This document shows positions 47,976-58,588 of a DNA stretch of 64,000 nt, piece by piece. Within the stretch, counting starts at the first letter, position 1, and every line of letters begins with the position of its first letter. The DNA comes from Blastocatellia bacterium. GTDB taxonomy: Bacteria; Acidobacteriota; Blastocatellia; UBA7656; JADIYM01. A program made the position numbers and the translations under genes. The notes under the pieces are model-generated. The model worked only from the letters and a program-made list of their open reading frames with translations. It was not told where the DNA came from and searched no databases. The stretch covers positions 124,001-188,000 of the forward strand of contig JAJTWZ010000002.1 of NCBI GenBank assembly GCA_021463145.1, read 5' to 3'.

Positions 47976-48091
47976 TGGGCGGCAGTCTACGGGAGGCTTT
48001 CAGAACTGGTCAATCCGGGGTGAATTGCCGCTCTGGGAGCCGAAAATGGCCGGGTTTTGCGCGAACTGGCGCGTTCGTGTAGATTGCGGCC

Positions 48092-49402
48092 ATGCGAGGA
48101 ATCGAGACGCTGCTCTGCTGCGCGCTGGCCGTCGGAGCGGTGTGGGGCTCCGCACCGGTATCCGGTCAGATTCCGACAACGCGTCCTCGGACCACGACGC
48201 AGTCGCCACCGCCGGCCGGTTCCGCGCCGAAGAGCTCGGCGGCGTCTGAGCCAGATGGGGCGGCGAAGCCCGACGGACCAGCCGCCCGACCGGGGCAAAC
48301 CCCGCCTCGCGACGCGCCCGCGGGATCGACTTTCGTCGAACTTCAGGGCCAGATTGCGGATGCGATCCGCCAGGGACAGCTTGGACGGGCACTCACACTC
48401 GCCGAACGTCAGCGCACGCTGTACCCCAACGAAATGAAGGCCTCGGCCGATCTGGCTGGCGTGTATCTGCTTCGTGGGGATGCGGCACGCGCGGAACCTG
48501 TGCTGCGGGCGGCGATCACGCAGAAGAATGCGCTCTACTCCGGAAACGTCCAGTCGTTGCTGGGCGAGATCTACACGAGTCTCGGACAGATCGCGCTCGA
48601 CTCGAGACGGCCGACGGATGCGATCTCGTTCTTGCTGCGCGCGGTCGACAATGCGCCAACTGCTTCCCGGGCCAGATACCTGCTTGCCGCCGCCCTCGAC
48701 ATGAGCGGCGATCCAGAGCGCGCATCGCGGGAGATTCGCGCTGCGTTCGACGTGGATTCCGCATCTGCGCGTCCCGCAGACTATCGGTTGCTCGCAAGGA
48801 CGGCTCGAGCGACAGGCGACGCGAAAGCAGCCGTGACCTCGCTCTTCCAGGCCACGGCCCGATTTCCGATGGACGTGTCTCTGCGAATGGACTACGCCGC
48901 GTCGCTGGTGGATGCAAAGCAGCCCACGCGGGCGCTCTTCGAGCTTTTGTATCTGAAGTCCGTCCTGCGTGCCGACGCGCCTCAGCATTCCGAGATCGAC
49001 GGAAGGATCGAGAAATTGCGGGCTGAGGCCGAAGCATCCAAGCCCGAGCCCGAACCTCAGCTCGAGGCGATGTTCTCGTACCTTGCAGACGCCGAATCGG
49101 AACAGCACGACAGCGCCTTGCCGACTATCCAGGACGTGGTGGCGATGGACGAAGGCTCCTCGGTCGTGCCGCTGCTCCTGCTGGGCCGAAGCCTCAAGGC
49201 AACGGGGCGGTTTGGCGAGGCGGAGCGCGTGTTGCTGGCGCTCGCCGAACGGGAACCGCAGAGTGTGCCGATCCTCGCCGAACTTGCGGACCTCTACTAT
49301 GCGGAGGGCCGGCTCGAAGGCGCCCGGAGGGTGGTGGACCGGGCGGAGAAGGTCGATCCACAAAACCCGCGCCTCGTCGCGGTGACAACGTACTGGAAGT
49401 AG
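48092..49402 (+). CDS. Secreted TPR-repeat protein
   Basis: Signal peptide plus repeated helical motifs ('ADLAGVYLLRGDAARAEPVLRAAI', 'AELADLYYAEGRLEGARRVVDRAEKVDPQNPRL'). Confidence 0.7.
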   Translation: MRGIETLLCCALAVGAVWGSAPVSGQIPTTRPRTTTQSPPPAGSAPKSSAASEPDGAAKPDGPAARPGQTPPRDAPAGSTFVELQGQIADAIRQGQLGRALTLAERQRTLYPNEMKASADLAGVYLLRGDAARAEPVLRAAITQKNALYSGNVQSLLGEIYTSLGQIALDSRRPTDAISFLLRAVDNAPTASRARYLLAAALDMSGDPERASREIRAAFDVDSASARPADYRLLARTARATGDAKAAVTSLFQATARFPMDVSLRMDYAASLVDAKQPTRALFELLYLKSVLRADAPQHSEIDGRIEKLRAEAEASKPEPEPQLEAMFSYLADAESEQHDSALPTIQDVVAMDEGSSVVPLLLLGRSLKATGRFGEAERVLLALAEREPQSVPILAELADLYYAEGRLEGARRVVDRAEKVDPQNPRLVAVTTYWK

Positions 49403-49540
49403 GCGCGCGACGGCAGTTCGAACCCTCGCCGCCAGACATCGACCCCATTGATTCGATCGGACCTCAGCTCCGCGGTCCAGGCTGCTTCGCGGTGCGCCCT
49501 TCACTCTCGAGCGGCTTAACCGTGCGTAATTAGCGTGCCT

Positions 49541-50143
49541 CTAGCGGTCGAGGCCGCGCACGGCCAACATCTCCTTCAGCTTCGCAAAGCAACGCGCCCG
49601 GGTCGGACCGATACTGCCGATCGGAATGCCCAGGCGGCGCGCAACATCCCGGTAATTCGCGTCGTCGTCGTTCAGGAAGGCTTCGAGAAGTGTCCTGCAG
49701 CGATCGGACATTTCGGAGAGCGCGGAGCGAAGAAGCTGAGCGCGCTCGAGTTTCTCGCGGTCTTCGTCAGCTAACGGCCGAACGTCCGGCAGATCGCTAT
49801 CGGTCGAACTCGCGCCGTCTTCCCGTTCATTCTCGAGGGAGACGGTTCGCTTGGCCCGGCGCGACGCCCGGATTGCCTCGCGGCTTGCGGTCGTGAGCAG
49901 CCAGCCGCCGAGCCGGGCCGGGTCGCGAATCGTGCCAAGCCGTTGGTAGAGCAGGACGCAGACACATTGAAAAATGTCGGCTGACGCTTCCGGGGAAAGG
50001 CCCATTCGGCGCGGGACGGAGTAAATGAGGCCCTGATAACGCGAGATCAGTTCTCGCCAGGCGGCGTCGTCGCCGGCCAGGCATTGATCGATCAGGTCGG
50101 ACTCGGTGGAAGGTTCCTGGGCGGGCATGGCTCGATGCGGCAT
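49541..50143 (-). CDS. ECF-like RNA polymerase sigma factor
   Basis: 'DLIDQCLAGDDAAWRELISRYQGLIYSVPRRMGLSPEASADIFQCVCVLLYQRL' and 'LLEAFLNDDDANYRDVARRLGIPIGSIGPTRARCFAKLKEML'. Confidence 0.85.
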   Translation of the reverse strand: MPHRAMPAQEPSTESDLIDQCLAGDDAAWRELISRYQGLIYSVPRRMGLSPEASADIFQCVCVLLYQRLGTIRDPARLGGWLLTTASREAIRASRRAKRTVSLENEREDGASSTDSDLPDVRPLADEDREKLERAQLLRSALSEMSDRCRTLLEAFLNDDDANYRDVARRLGIPIGSIGPTRARCFAKLKEMLAVRGLDR

Positions 50144-50470
50144 TTCAGCACAAAGCCCGGAACGACTCAACGGACACGACTTGCGGTCTTTGGCCCAGGG
50201 AATGCTGTGTCCGAAGGAAACGATAACAGCCGGGAACTGCCGGTACGCGCAAGGATCGACAGTCCGCACCGGAGCAACCGGAGCCGTTGTGGACACAGAC
50301 GGCGTGCCGGAGGCGTACCAGGAGCGCCAGCGAAGGGCCGGAGGCGCGCACGGCACCGTCCGAGCCACCGTCGGCCGAGCGGAGTCGCACCCGGAGCGCC
50401 CTGCTGCAGAGCGCCCCATACCGAGTGAGGCCTTCGCCGCGCCGCTTTACAACCGGCGCCCGCGAAACGC

Positions 50471-51316
50471 CTACTTGCCCTTTAGCTTCGACTTCGCCGC
50501 CGGGCGCTCGGAGTACTCCTGCCTGGGCCGCGGCGAGTCGTTGAGGTGCAGATGCACGCCGGTAGCCAGCGTGTCGAGGGGCCGGCCGCTCGAGATGACC
50601 TTCAGGTTGTGCGCCGCCACACGCTCCTCGCTCGAGAAGTCGAGCACCCGCATCCGAAGCGATCGCCCGTGCTGCACGATGAACTGCACGTGCGCCGCAT
50701 TCAAATCCCTCACCCTTACATCCACGGCGCGACCGTATCCATACAGGCGCGAGTGAACCGGCGTGTCACGGCCCGTCAGGGTGAACTCGCGGCCGAACTT
50801 CTTCTGGAAACGGCTCTGCAACTCGGCAACTCGAACCAGGAACCTGGCGTCGGCCAAGTCCCCGCCAAGCGCAAGGTCCGCGTCCGTCGGGAGGTCCTCC
50901 TGGCGGAAATCCTCCCTCGTGGCCTCGTACGCCTGCAGCGGCCAGACGGAGTCGCCCTCCGCGTTCACGCCGATAGTCGTGTACCGATTCACCTTCTCGA
51001 CCGTCTCGCGGTACGCGGCCATCAACGCCGGGTCCGAACGCAGATCGAAGCCGGAATCGAGGAACGCATCGACGGCGTCGTCGAACGCCGCGCGCGAGTG
51101 TTCGAAGTCGCCGCGCGTGAAACTTGCCTCACCGGCGGCCAGGCGTGAACTCGCAAGGGCGACGATCCTCCGCTGCTCGTCGGCCGGTGGCGGCGTCCCG
51201 ATGCCCCGCGCCTGCGCGAGCGCTCCGGTGCACGCAAAAGCAAGCACGGCAAACACGCCGGCCGGTCGCGACAGGAATCGCGTTCTGGAATCGCTTCTCT
51301 TCACAGCCTTTGCCAT
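50471..51316 (-). CDS. Secreted protein, possible D-Ala-D-Ala carboxypeptidase-like (M15-like) domain
   Basis: Signal segment 'FAVLAFACTGALAQ'; 'DTPVHSRLYGYGRAVDVRV' is reminiscent of an M15 SxHxxGxAxD motif. Confidence 0.45.
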   Translation of the reverse strand: MAKAVKRSDSRTRFLSRPAGVFAVLAFACTGALAQARGIGTPPPADEQRRIVALASSRLAAGEASFTRGDFEHSRAAFDDAVDAFLDSGFDLRSDPALMAAYRETVEKVNRYTTIGVNAEGDSVWPLQAYEATREDFRQEDLPTDADLALGGDLADARFLVRVAELQSRFQKKFGREFTLTGRDTPVHSRLYGYGRAVDVRVRDLNAAHVQFIVQHGRSLRMRVLDFSSEERVAAHNLKVISSGRPLDTLATGVHLHLNDSPRPRQEYSERPAAKSKLKGK

Positions 51317-51456
51317 CGTAACAAACTCTCCAGCCAGCCGTCGCGTTCCACGAAGTCTCCAGGCAGCGACGCCACCGCTCCCGCCCCCTTGACGCACAGG
51401 CCGCAACGCCAGTCCCAAGACCTCGCCGCCATCGCACTGCCTGCAACGGATCCGAT

Positions 51457-53574
51457 TCAGTGAACGAACGTTGCCTCGACCGAAACGAGACCGTCGACCT
51501 CGACGACGATGCGGTTGCGCTGACCGGGCGGCTTCAGATGAAGCGCCTCGGCCGTCCCCTTCATCTTGAACTGCGCCCCCGACGACGCGACCGTGGCCGC
51601 CAGATCCACCGTCAGGTCGTTGATCCGGACGGCGATACCCGGAGCGAATCCCTCGCCCTTGACCTTGAGCACGAGGTTCGGCCCCTTCACCTTCAACGAC
51701 ACCGACTCGACGACCGGACGAGCCCGAAGCCGCGACGGAGCGTCGCTCGCGTCCGCCGTCTCGACTCCATCCGAATCCCGGACCAGAACGCGCACCAGCA
51801 CTTCCGCGCTGGCCCGTCCCTCCGGAATCCATTCGATCGAGCGCGCGACGGGCGTGAGATCTCCGACGGCGGTCCAGTGCGCTCCTCCGTCCAGACTCGC
51901 CTCGACCGACTGTTCCGAGACGCGGTCGGGATTCTCGATCGTCCACGCCACTCGCGTCGCTTCACCGGCGATGAGCGTCTCGCCGCCGTTCGGGGAAACA
52001 ACGCGGACCGTTCTAGGACTTCGATCCACTGCCCCGCCGCGCGCCGGCAGACCAAGTCCAACGCTTACGATCGTTTCGTCGATCGCGAGCACCGCTCCGA
52101 TGGCGTCGAGCGCCTCGATGCGGAAACGAAGCGCCGCGGTCACGAAATCCGTATCCGGTATCCATTCGATAGACGACTGTTGAGGGGTGGCCCGCCCGAT
52201 CTCGCTCCAGACCTGACCACCGTCCTGCGAGACGCTCAGTACGAACTGCGCGACCGCTCCACGCGGCACGAAATCGACCCAAGAAACCGTCACCGGCGAT
52301 CCGGACACCGCCTGTAGTTCGTAGGCCGGAGCCGTGAGCCGCAGTGGCGCGACAACGCCAACGATGCCCGGCACGATCGTGAACGAGCCGTTCGTCTTTC
52401 GCATTCGAAACGCGCGCGGGCCGGGCAGCGCATCCCGGTCGACGTCGAAGAACGCCTCGAGGAGCCCCACGACTCCCGTCACCTGGATGATCGTGATGTC
52501 GTCACTCAGGGGCTCGACAGCCTCGATCTCGTCGAGGCCCGCGCCTTCGTAGTAGATCCGGACCGTCTGGACACCTCCCCCGGGCGAACACGTCGTCGGT
52601 TCGGCCGTCGTGATCTTGAAGGCCGTGTCGCCACCCACCGGCACGTCGAGGTTCGCGGTCGAGACCTCGCCGGCGTCCACTATTATCTCGTCCGGCGACT
52701 CGACCGTAATGAAGTCGAGCGGCCCGCCCGGATACGTCCCGATGAAATTGCCGTCTACAGCCGGGCCGTCGTTCGGGTCGACGACGAGGCGATATGTCCC
52801 CGGCCAGACTGGCGTGTGGTAGTTGCCCTGTTCGTCCGCGAACGTGCCGAATGCGGTTCGCCCGTTCGATCCGAGGAAATTCACGCGCGCGCCTGACAGT
52901 CCCGCGCCGCCCCGCGTCACGCGGCCGCGAATTTCGGCAAGCGAGTTGGGACCGTCCGTGTACCTGGCGACCGCCTTTGCCGTCTGGTCGGGATCCACCC
53001 AGTTGATTCGATCGGTCAGGACGGGAAACATCACCGTCGACCCCAGAAAGGAGTGGTCGAAACCGAGCCAGTGCCCCATTTCGTGCGTCAGGACGGCTAC
53101 GAGTGACTCGTCGCCACGGCTGAACGGCACGTCGAGCACGATGTCGAGGAACGCGTCCGCGCCCCAGCCGGGGCGTCCGACCGTCGCGCGAGCCGCCTGG
53201 CGAATGTTCTCCGCCCGGATGAGATTGCCACCTTCGCCCGGCCCCACGATCTGAAAGCGGAGATACGTGCCCGGAATCGTCCAGTTCCGTGCGGCCCGAG
53301 TGACGACGCCGACAGGGTCGTCAGTGATCAGCAGCATCGACGGATCGACTTCGATCTTCAGCCCGCCGCCGGCAAAATCATCAGGTCCGAGGCCACGATT
53401 GGGAATGATTCCCGAGAACTCGACGTCGGCAGCCTTCCAGGACTCGCGCTCGTCGGCCGCGCCGCAACTAGTCGACACGGCTCCGTACGATACGCCGTTC
53501 TCGAGCGCGTCATCCGCGCGCACGAACCCGCCGCACATCAGGATTCCGGCAAATATGACGGCGCAGAGCTTCAT
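51457..53574 (-). CDS. Secreted matrixin-like zinc metalloprotease with C-terminal Ig-like domains
   Basis: 'VAVLTHEMGHWLGFDHSFLGSTVMFPV' (HExxHxxGxxH plus Met-turn-like M); carboxypeptidase-regulatory-like and Ig-like repeats. Confidence 0.75.
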   Translation of the reverse strand: MKLCAVIFAGILMCGGFVRADDALENGVSYGAVSTSCGAADERESWKAADVEFSGIIPNRGLGPDDFAGGGLKIEVDPSMLLITDDPVGVVTRAARNWTIPGTYLRFQIVGPGEGGNLIRAENIRQAARATVGRPGWGADAFLDIVLDVPFSRGDESLVAVLTHEMGHWLGFDHSFLGSTVMFPVLTDRINWVDPDQTAKAVARYTDGPNSLAEIRGRVTRGGAGLSGARVNFLGSNGRTAFGTFADEQGNYHTPVWPGTYRLVVDPNDGPAVDGNFIGTYPGGPLDFITVESPDEIIVDAGEVSTANLDVPVGGDTAFKITTAEPTTCSPGGGVQTVRIYYEGAGLDEIEAVEPLSDDITIIQVTGVVGLLEAFFDVDRDALPGPRAFRMRKTNGSFTIVPGIVGVVAPLRLTAPAYELQAVSGSPVTVSWVDFVPRGAVAQFVLSVSQDGGQVWSEIGRATPQQSSIEWIPDTDFVTAALRFRIEALDAIGAVLAIDETIVSVGLGLPARGGAVDRSPRTVRVVSPNGGETLIAGEATRVAWTIENPDRVSEQSVEASLDGGAHWTAVGDLTPVARSIEWIPEGRASAEVLVRVLVRDSDGVETADASDAPSRLRARPVVESVSLKVKGPNLVLKVKGEGFAPGIAVRINDLTVDLAATVASSGAQFKMKGTAEALHLKPPGQRNRIVVEVDGLVSVEATFVH

Positions 53575-53684
53575 GGCGACAACTGGAGGCTCCGGCATTA
53601 TGACACGCTCCGTGGGCGACAGGTCCGATTCCGGCTCCGCAACGGATGTCGTATGCTCACGGTGGCCCGCCGCGAGGTTCCAAG

Positions 53685-55481
53685 ATGACTCTCGAGATCG
53701 CCTACGTCCTCATCCTCTTTCTGCTCGCGCTCGCGCTGTTCGCGACCGAGGTTTTCGCCGTCGACGTCGTAGGCCTCCTCGTGCTGCTCGCCCTCGTCGT
53801 GCCGGGCGCGTTCGGTTTGAAGATCCTGACGCCGAGCGAAGCCCTCGGCGCGTTCGGCGACGAAACCGTGCTGCTGCTCATCGCCGACTTCATGCTCACG
53901 ACTGGCCTGATCCGCACCGGAATCACGGCCGAAATCGGCAACCAGATCTATCGAGTCGGATCGCAGCGGCCCTGGACCGTCGTGCCGCTGCTGCTCGGCG
54001 TCGCTGCGGCCATCTCGTTCTGGATCTCGAACACGGTGACGATGGCCGTCTTTCTGCCCATCGCCGTCGGCATCTCGCAGCGGATGAAGATCAGCCCGTC
54101 GCGGGTCCTGATGCCTCTCGCCTTTTCGATCATTCTGGGCGGCACGGTCACGCTCATCGGGACGTCGACGAACCTCGTCATTTCGGGACGGCTTTCCGAA
54201 TATGGCCAGGCTCCGATCTCTCTGTTCGAAATGACGCCGGTGGGAATCGTGCTCACGATCGCGGGACTTCTCTACGTCTTCACCCTGGGTCGCAGGATCA
54301 TTCCCGAGCGGCACAAAGGCGGCGAGCTCACTTCCGACTACAAGATGCGCGAGTACCTCTGCGAACTCCTGATACTCGAAAACTCGGCGCTCGTGGGACG
54401 AGCCGTGCGGGACGCGAGAATCGGCGAGAAGCTCGACCTGAACATCCTCGGCATTATCCGCGACAAGACGCAGACGCTTTCGCCACGGCCCGACCTCATC
54501 CTCGAGGCCGGCGACCTGATGCTCGTCGAGGGCAAGGTCGCCAACATTATGCGCATCAAGGACACATCGGGCATCGAGATCAAGCCCGACGTGAAACTGC
54601 GCGATCCGGACCTGACTTCGAAAGACGTCGAACTCGCCGAGATCACCATCGTTCCGGGTTCCTGGCTGGTCGGGCGCACGTTGAAGGAGTCCCATTTCCG
54701 GGAGCGGCAGAACCTCACCGTCCTCGCGATCAACCATCACGGCGGCGTGCGCCGTAACAAGCTGAGTATCACGAAACTCCGGGCTGGCGACGTTCTCCTG
54801 GTACAGGGCGCGCGCGAGTCGATCGGCCGTATGGCGCTCGATCGCAACAACTTCATCGTGCTCGGCGAACTGCCGTCGAACATCCTGGTACGGAAGGACC
54901 GTGCCCGTTACGCCGTGGCGATTTTCGTGCTTGTTGTCATTCTCGGCTCGTTGAAGGTCATGCCTTTCTCGATCGCGTTCGTGCTCGGGACCGTGCTGAT
55001 GTTCCTGACGGGCTGCCTGACGCCCGAGGAGGGCTACCGGGGCGTGAACTGGGAGATGATGGTTCTCATCGCCTGCATGATCGCGTTCGGCCTCGCGATG
55101 GAGAAAACGCAGGCGGCGGCGTACGTAGCCGGGATCGTGGTTTCTTACGTCAGTCCGCACGGCGTTTTCTGGGTAATGACGGCGTTTTTTGCCCTCACGG
55201 TATTCCTCACCCAGCCAATGTCGAATCAGGCGTCGGCGCTGGTCGTCTTACCAATCGCGATCAACACGGCGGTATCGATCGGTATAAACCCGCGCACGCT
55301 GATAATGGTCGTGGCGTTCGCCGCTTCGTGCTCGTTCCTGACGCCACTGGAACCGGCCTGCATCATGGCGTACGGACCGGGACGATACCGATTCCGCGAC
55401 TTCGTCGTGGCGGGGTCGGGGCTTACGCTCATCGTCTACGTGATTGTGATGACGATGGTGCCCATGATCTGGGTCCCCTGA
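53685..55481 (+). CDS. SLC13-family permease with internal TrkA-C (RCK_C) domains
   Basis: Hydrophobic halves flanking soluble 'YLCELLILENSALVGRAVRDARIGEKLDLNILGIIRDKTQTLSPRPDLILEAGDLMLVEG' and 'LAEITIVPGSWLVGRTLKESHFRERQNLTVLAINHHG'. Confidence 0.87.
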   Translation: MTLEIAYVLILFLLALALFATEVFAVDVVGLLVLLALVVPGAFGLKILTPSEALGAFGDETVLLLIADFMLTTGLIRTGITAEIGNQIYRVGSQRPWTVVPLLLGVAAAISFWISNTVTMAVFLPIAVGISQRMKISPSRVLMPLAFSIILGGTVTLIGTSTNLVISGRLSEYGQAPISLFEMTPVGIVLTIAGLLYVFTLGRRIIPERHKGGELTSDYKMREYLCELLILENSALVGRAVRDARIGEKLDLNILGIIRDKTQTLSPRPDLILEAGDLMLVEGKVANIMRIKDTSGIEIKPDVKLRDPDLTSKDVELAEITIVPGSWLVGRTLKESHFRERQNLTVLAINHHGGVRRNKLSITKLRAGDVLLVQGARESIGRMALDRNNFIVLGELPSNILVRKDRARYAVAIFVLVVILGSLKVMPFSIAFVLGTVLMFLTGCLTPEEGYRGVNWEMMVLIACMIAFGLAMEKTQAAAYVAGIVVSYVSPHGVFWVMTAFFALTVFLTQPMSNQASALVVLPIAINTAVSIGINPRTLIMVVAFAASCSFLTPLEPACIMAYGPGRYRFRDFVVAGSGLTLIVYVIVMTMVPMIWVP

Positions 55482-55491
55482 GGCGTAAGAC

Positions 55492-56001
55492 TTGGAGCGC
55501 ATCATTCCATGGATTGGGGCAGTCGTTACCGTCGCAGGCTGCGTCGGGCTCGTCTGGATATACGCTACGCAGCCTCGGTCCATCTCCGAACTGCGAACCA
55601 ACGCGGCCGTGCAGGCCAATCTCTACGAGATCGACCGGACACAGTTCGATCTCGGGCGCGCAGCCTTCCGTGAAGGTCAGTTCCGCATCGCGATCGACCG
55701 GTTTGCCCGCGCCGACGCCGCATCGCGCGACCCGCAGTCGCAGTTCCTGATCGCGGCGTCCCATTACGAACTCGGCCGGGGCCACGTCTACGACGACGAC
55801 ACGGAGTTCGCCGCCGCGCTGGCGGCAATTGACCGGTGTCTCGCCAACTCGCCGAACAGGACTTTCACGATGGTTGATCCGACGCTCAACCTGCCGTTCA
55901 CGTCGGCGGAGCGGCTTCGCGAGCGCCTGCGCGAAGGTCTGACTTCAACTGCTGGCGACCTGAACCCGTTCGGAGGCAGCGGAGAGGAGCACTCGAGATG
56001 A
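55492..56001 (+). CDS. Membrane-anchored TPR-like protein
   Basis: TTG start, N-terminal TM helix, 'FDLGRAAFREGQFRIAIDRFARADAASRDPQSQFLIAASHYELGRG'. Confidence 0.55.
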   Translation: MERIIPWIGAVVTVAGCVGLVWIYATQPRSISELRTNAAVQANLYEIDRTQFDLGRAAFREGQFRIAIDRFARADAASRDPQSQFLIAASHYELGRGHVYDDDTEFAAALAAIDRCLANSPNRTFTMVDPTLNLPFTSAERLRERLREGLTSTAGDLNPFGGSGEEHSR

Positions 56002-56771
56002 GCGCCCTGCTCTGGCGTCACATCGGGTTGCCGGCCGTGTTTCTCACTGTTGCCCTGTTCGGCGGGTTTCGGTTCGCTGCGCTCGATCACGCGCTGCGCT
56101 TCGTACCGCCGCCGCTCACTACGCTCCTGCTCGCTTCGGCGGTGTTGCTGCTGTTCGGCCGATCCGGGCTTTTGAACGTCGGACGCGACTGGATCGGTCC
56201 GGATCGAACACCCGAAGTGAACCTTTCGAACGGGCTGACGCTTCTCACGCTTTTCGCTGCCACGGTGCAGGTATTCAATGCCGTGATGCCGGAGGATCCG
56301 CTCTTCTTCGCGGTATTTGCCGTCGTCTTCGCGCTCGCGCTCTGGAACTCGCTGCTTGCGACAATCCTTCCGCGCCGCCTCGTCGTGAGCATCGGAGGAC
56401 TGCTGCTCGCGGCTTTCGTGGTGAAGTACCTGCTGCTCGCATCTCTGTTCGAGCCAACGGACTCGGTCACGAAGTCGATAGTTCAGTCGGTGCTTCGCGG
56501 CGTGACGCTCGGAGGATTGGAGAGCGAGGCGTACGCGCGCGAGACCGGCTACGTGGCGTTCGGCTGTATCGCGTTGTATTTGATCGGGCTGTGGACGTCG
56601 TCGCCAGTCACTGACCCGCGCGAAGACCGGCTTGCTGCCTTACTGGCGCGTCCCGAAGCGTTGTCCGAGGAACAGCGGCAGCGACTGCTCGACGTGCTCG
56701 TGCCGCGCGAACTCGGCGAGGCCGGTGTCGCCGGGGCGGTGGATGCCGAGGAGGAGGGCGTGTCGCGATGA
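55998..56771 (+). CDS. Hypothetical multi-spanning membrane protein
   Basis: 257 aa, several hydrophobic segments; ATGA overlaps at both ends. Confidence 0.6.
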   Translation: MSALLWRHIGLPAVFLTVALFGGFRFAALDHALRFVPPPLTTLLLASAVLLLFGRSGLLNVGRDWIGPDRTPEVNLSNGLTLLTLFAATVQVFNAVMPEDPLFFAVFAVVFALALWNSLLATILPRRLVVSIGGLLLAAFVVKYLLLASLFEPTDSVTKSIVQSVLRGVTLGGLESEAYARETGYVAFGCIALYLIGLWTSSPVTDPREDRLAALLARPEALSEEQRQRLLDVLVPRELGEAGVAGAVDAEEEGVSR

Positions 56772-57214
56772 GGGCCGTCGTGCAGCGGGTCTCGCGCGCC
56801 GAGGTGCGCGTCGATGGCGAGGTGACGGGACGGATTGGGCGCGGACTTGTCGTACTGCTCGGCGTGGGTCGCGACGACGGTGAAGCGGAAGCCAGGTGGT
56901 TGCTCGAGAAGATCGCCGGGCTGCGGATTTTTGCCGACCGGGAGGGCAGGATGAACCTCGGTCTGGAGGACGTCGGCGGCGGATTGCTGGTCGTCTCGCA
57001 GTTCACCTTGTACGGCGACACGCGAAAGGGTCGCCGGCCGTCGTTCATAGATGCGGCGCCGCCCGAGCGGGCAGCGGCGCTTTACGATCGTTTCGTCGCG
57101 ATGGCGCGCGAGCGGGGCCTCGATGTGGGTACCGGCGTTTTTCAGGCGATGATGGACGTGGAACTCGTAAACGATGGTCCGGTGACGCTGATCGTCGAGA
57201 CGCCAGCGGCGTAA
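56768..57214 (+). CDS. dtd: D-aminoacyl-tRNA deacylase
   Basis: '[37 protein letters not shown]', '[22 protein letters not shown]', '[18 protein letters not shown]'. Confidence 0.95.
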   Translation: MRAVVQRVSRAEVRVDGEVTGRIGRGLVVLLGVGRDDGEAEARWLLEKIAGLRIFADREGRMNLGLEDVGGGLLVVSQFTLYGDTRKGRRPSFIDAAPPERAAALYDRFVAMARERGLDVGTGVFQAMMDVELVNDGPVTLIVETPAA

Positions 57215-57259
57215 GGCGCGGATGGGGAAGCCGCTCCCGGCCAACCCGTTGTCAATCCG

Positions 57260-57287
57260 TTGCCAATCCTGTCGCGACATCTATAAT
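57260..57287 (+). promoter_or_regulatory. Sigma70-like promoter (TTGCCA-N16-TATAAT)
   Basis: TTGCCA 57260-57265, TATAAT 57282-57287, upstream of the PP2C phosphatase gene. Confidence 0.5.
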
Positions 57288-57345
57288 GTGCGCACACGTC
57301 GGTGACGCCAGTCACTGGTCATACAGATTCGGCAGGAGTCCTCGA

Positions 57346-58416
57346 TTGGACGGCACACCCAAGTTATCCAGGGTCAAGGTGGCCCTGTCGGGTCTCTCGC
57401 ACGTCGGCTCGGTGCGGACGAACAACGAGGATCGATTCCTTATCGCCGATATCACGACCGGTGCCGAGATTCAGGGACAGGCGCTCGACGGCCACGTCCT
57501 CACCGATCGCGGCACGCTGCTCGTCGTCTCCGACGGAATGGGTGGAGCGGAAGCCGGCGAAGTCGCGAGCCGTATCGTCGTCGAGAGCCTGCGAGACGGG
57601 CTTGTCCAGGCGCCTCCGTTCGTCGTTGCCAAGGACGCCCTGCGCGGCGTCGTGGAGCAGGTGAACCTCGAGATCCACAACGAGGCGATGACGAATCCGT
57701 CGTGCAAGGGCATGGGCGCGACCCTTGCCGCCGCCTGGATCGTCGGCTCGGACGCATATTTCGCCCACGTCGGAGATTCGCGCGGTTACCTGCTGCGGGC
57801 CGGCCACATGCGCCAGGTCACTCGTGACCAGTCGATGGTCGAATCGCTCGTCGAGGTCGGGATGATCGACAGGTCGGCGGCCGAGAGTCATCCTCAGCGG
57901 AACGTGATTCTCCAGGCCATGGGAGCACGGCCCGAGGTCGCCGTTGCCATCGAGAGGGTCGAGCTCCGTCGCGGTGACTTCTTGTTGTTCTGCTCCGACG
58001 GACTCTCGGGCAAGGTCACGCTCGACGAGATGCGAGACGCCATCCTCACAACAGCGACTCTATCGGACGCCTGTTCCAGGCTCGTCGATCTTGCGAATGC
58101 GCGTGGCGGCGAAGACAACATTACGGTCGTCATTGCGGAGCTCGACGGCGAGGGGCTGCCGGAAACCGCGCTGAACGAGCGGATGACCCGCACGCTGAAG
58201 TCGCTGTCGGCGTTCGACTTCAAGCTGGGGGCGGGATATGCGCCGCCGTCCGCCCAGCCAACGCACTCGCTCGGCAGTGATCCTGTGGCGGATGAAGCGG
58301 CGGGGCCGAAGGTGTACCCTCCGCCAGGACACCCTGGCACGCCGGAAGCGCCACCTCAGAACGAGCTCACCCTGAACATCGGCACGTTGCCCGCCCCGAA
58401 AAAGTCGGAGGACTAA
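57346..58416 (+). CDS. PP2C-family Ser/Thr protein phosphatase (Stp1-like)
   Basis: 'GSVRTNNEDRFLI', 'LLVVSDGMGGAEAGEVAS', 'AYFAHVGDSRGYLLRAG', 'DNITVVIAEL'. Start TTG 57346 or GTG 57379. Confidence 0.88.
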   Translation: MDGTPKLSRVKVALSGLSHVGSVRTNNEDRFLIADITTGAEIQGQALDGHVLTDRGTLLVVSDGMGGAEAGEVASRIVVESLRDGLVQAPPFVVAKDALRGVVEQVNLEIHNEAMTNPSCKGMGATLAAAWIVGSDAYFAHVGDSRGYLLRAGHMRQVTRDQSMVESLVEVGMIDRSAAESHPQRNVILQAMGARPEVAVAIERVELRRGDFLLFCSDGLSGKVTLDEMRDAILTTATLSDACSRLVDLANARGGEDNITVVIAELDGEGLPETALNERMTRTLKSLSAFDFKLGAGYAPPSAQPTHSLGSDPVADEAAGPKVYPPPGHPGTPEAPPQNELTLNIGTLPAPKKSED

Positions 58417-58588
58417 CGCCGGTTCCGCCTTCTGGCGATCCCCGGCTCCCAAGGTCAGGGGCACGGCTGCCAAACTGGTCATCTGTGGGCCGGCCCCGAT
58501 GCGACGCGTAAAACTCTGGCGGGTGACTTAGTAGTTCTCCACGCGCCTGCGGCGCACCAACTCGGATGAAACGCCCTGCGGCCGCGTC

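Noticed and set aside
53598-55160. 520-aa minus-strand ORF
   Set aside because: Antisense to the SLC13 permease; composition typical of antisense translation of GC-rich codons.
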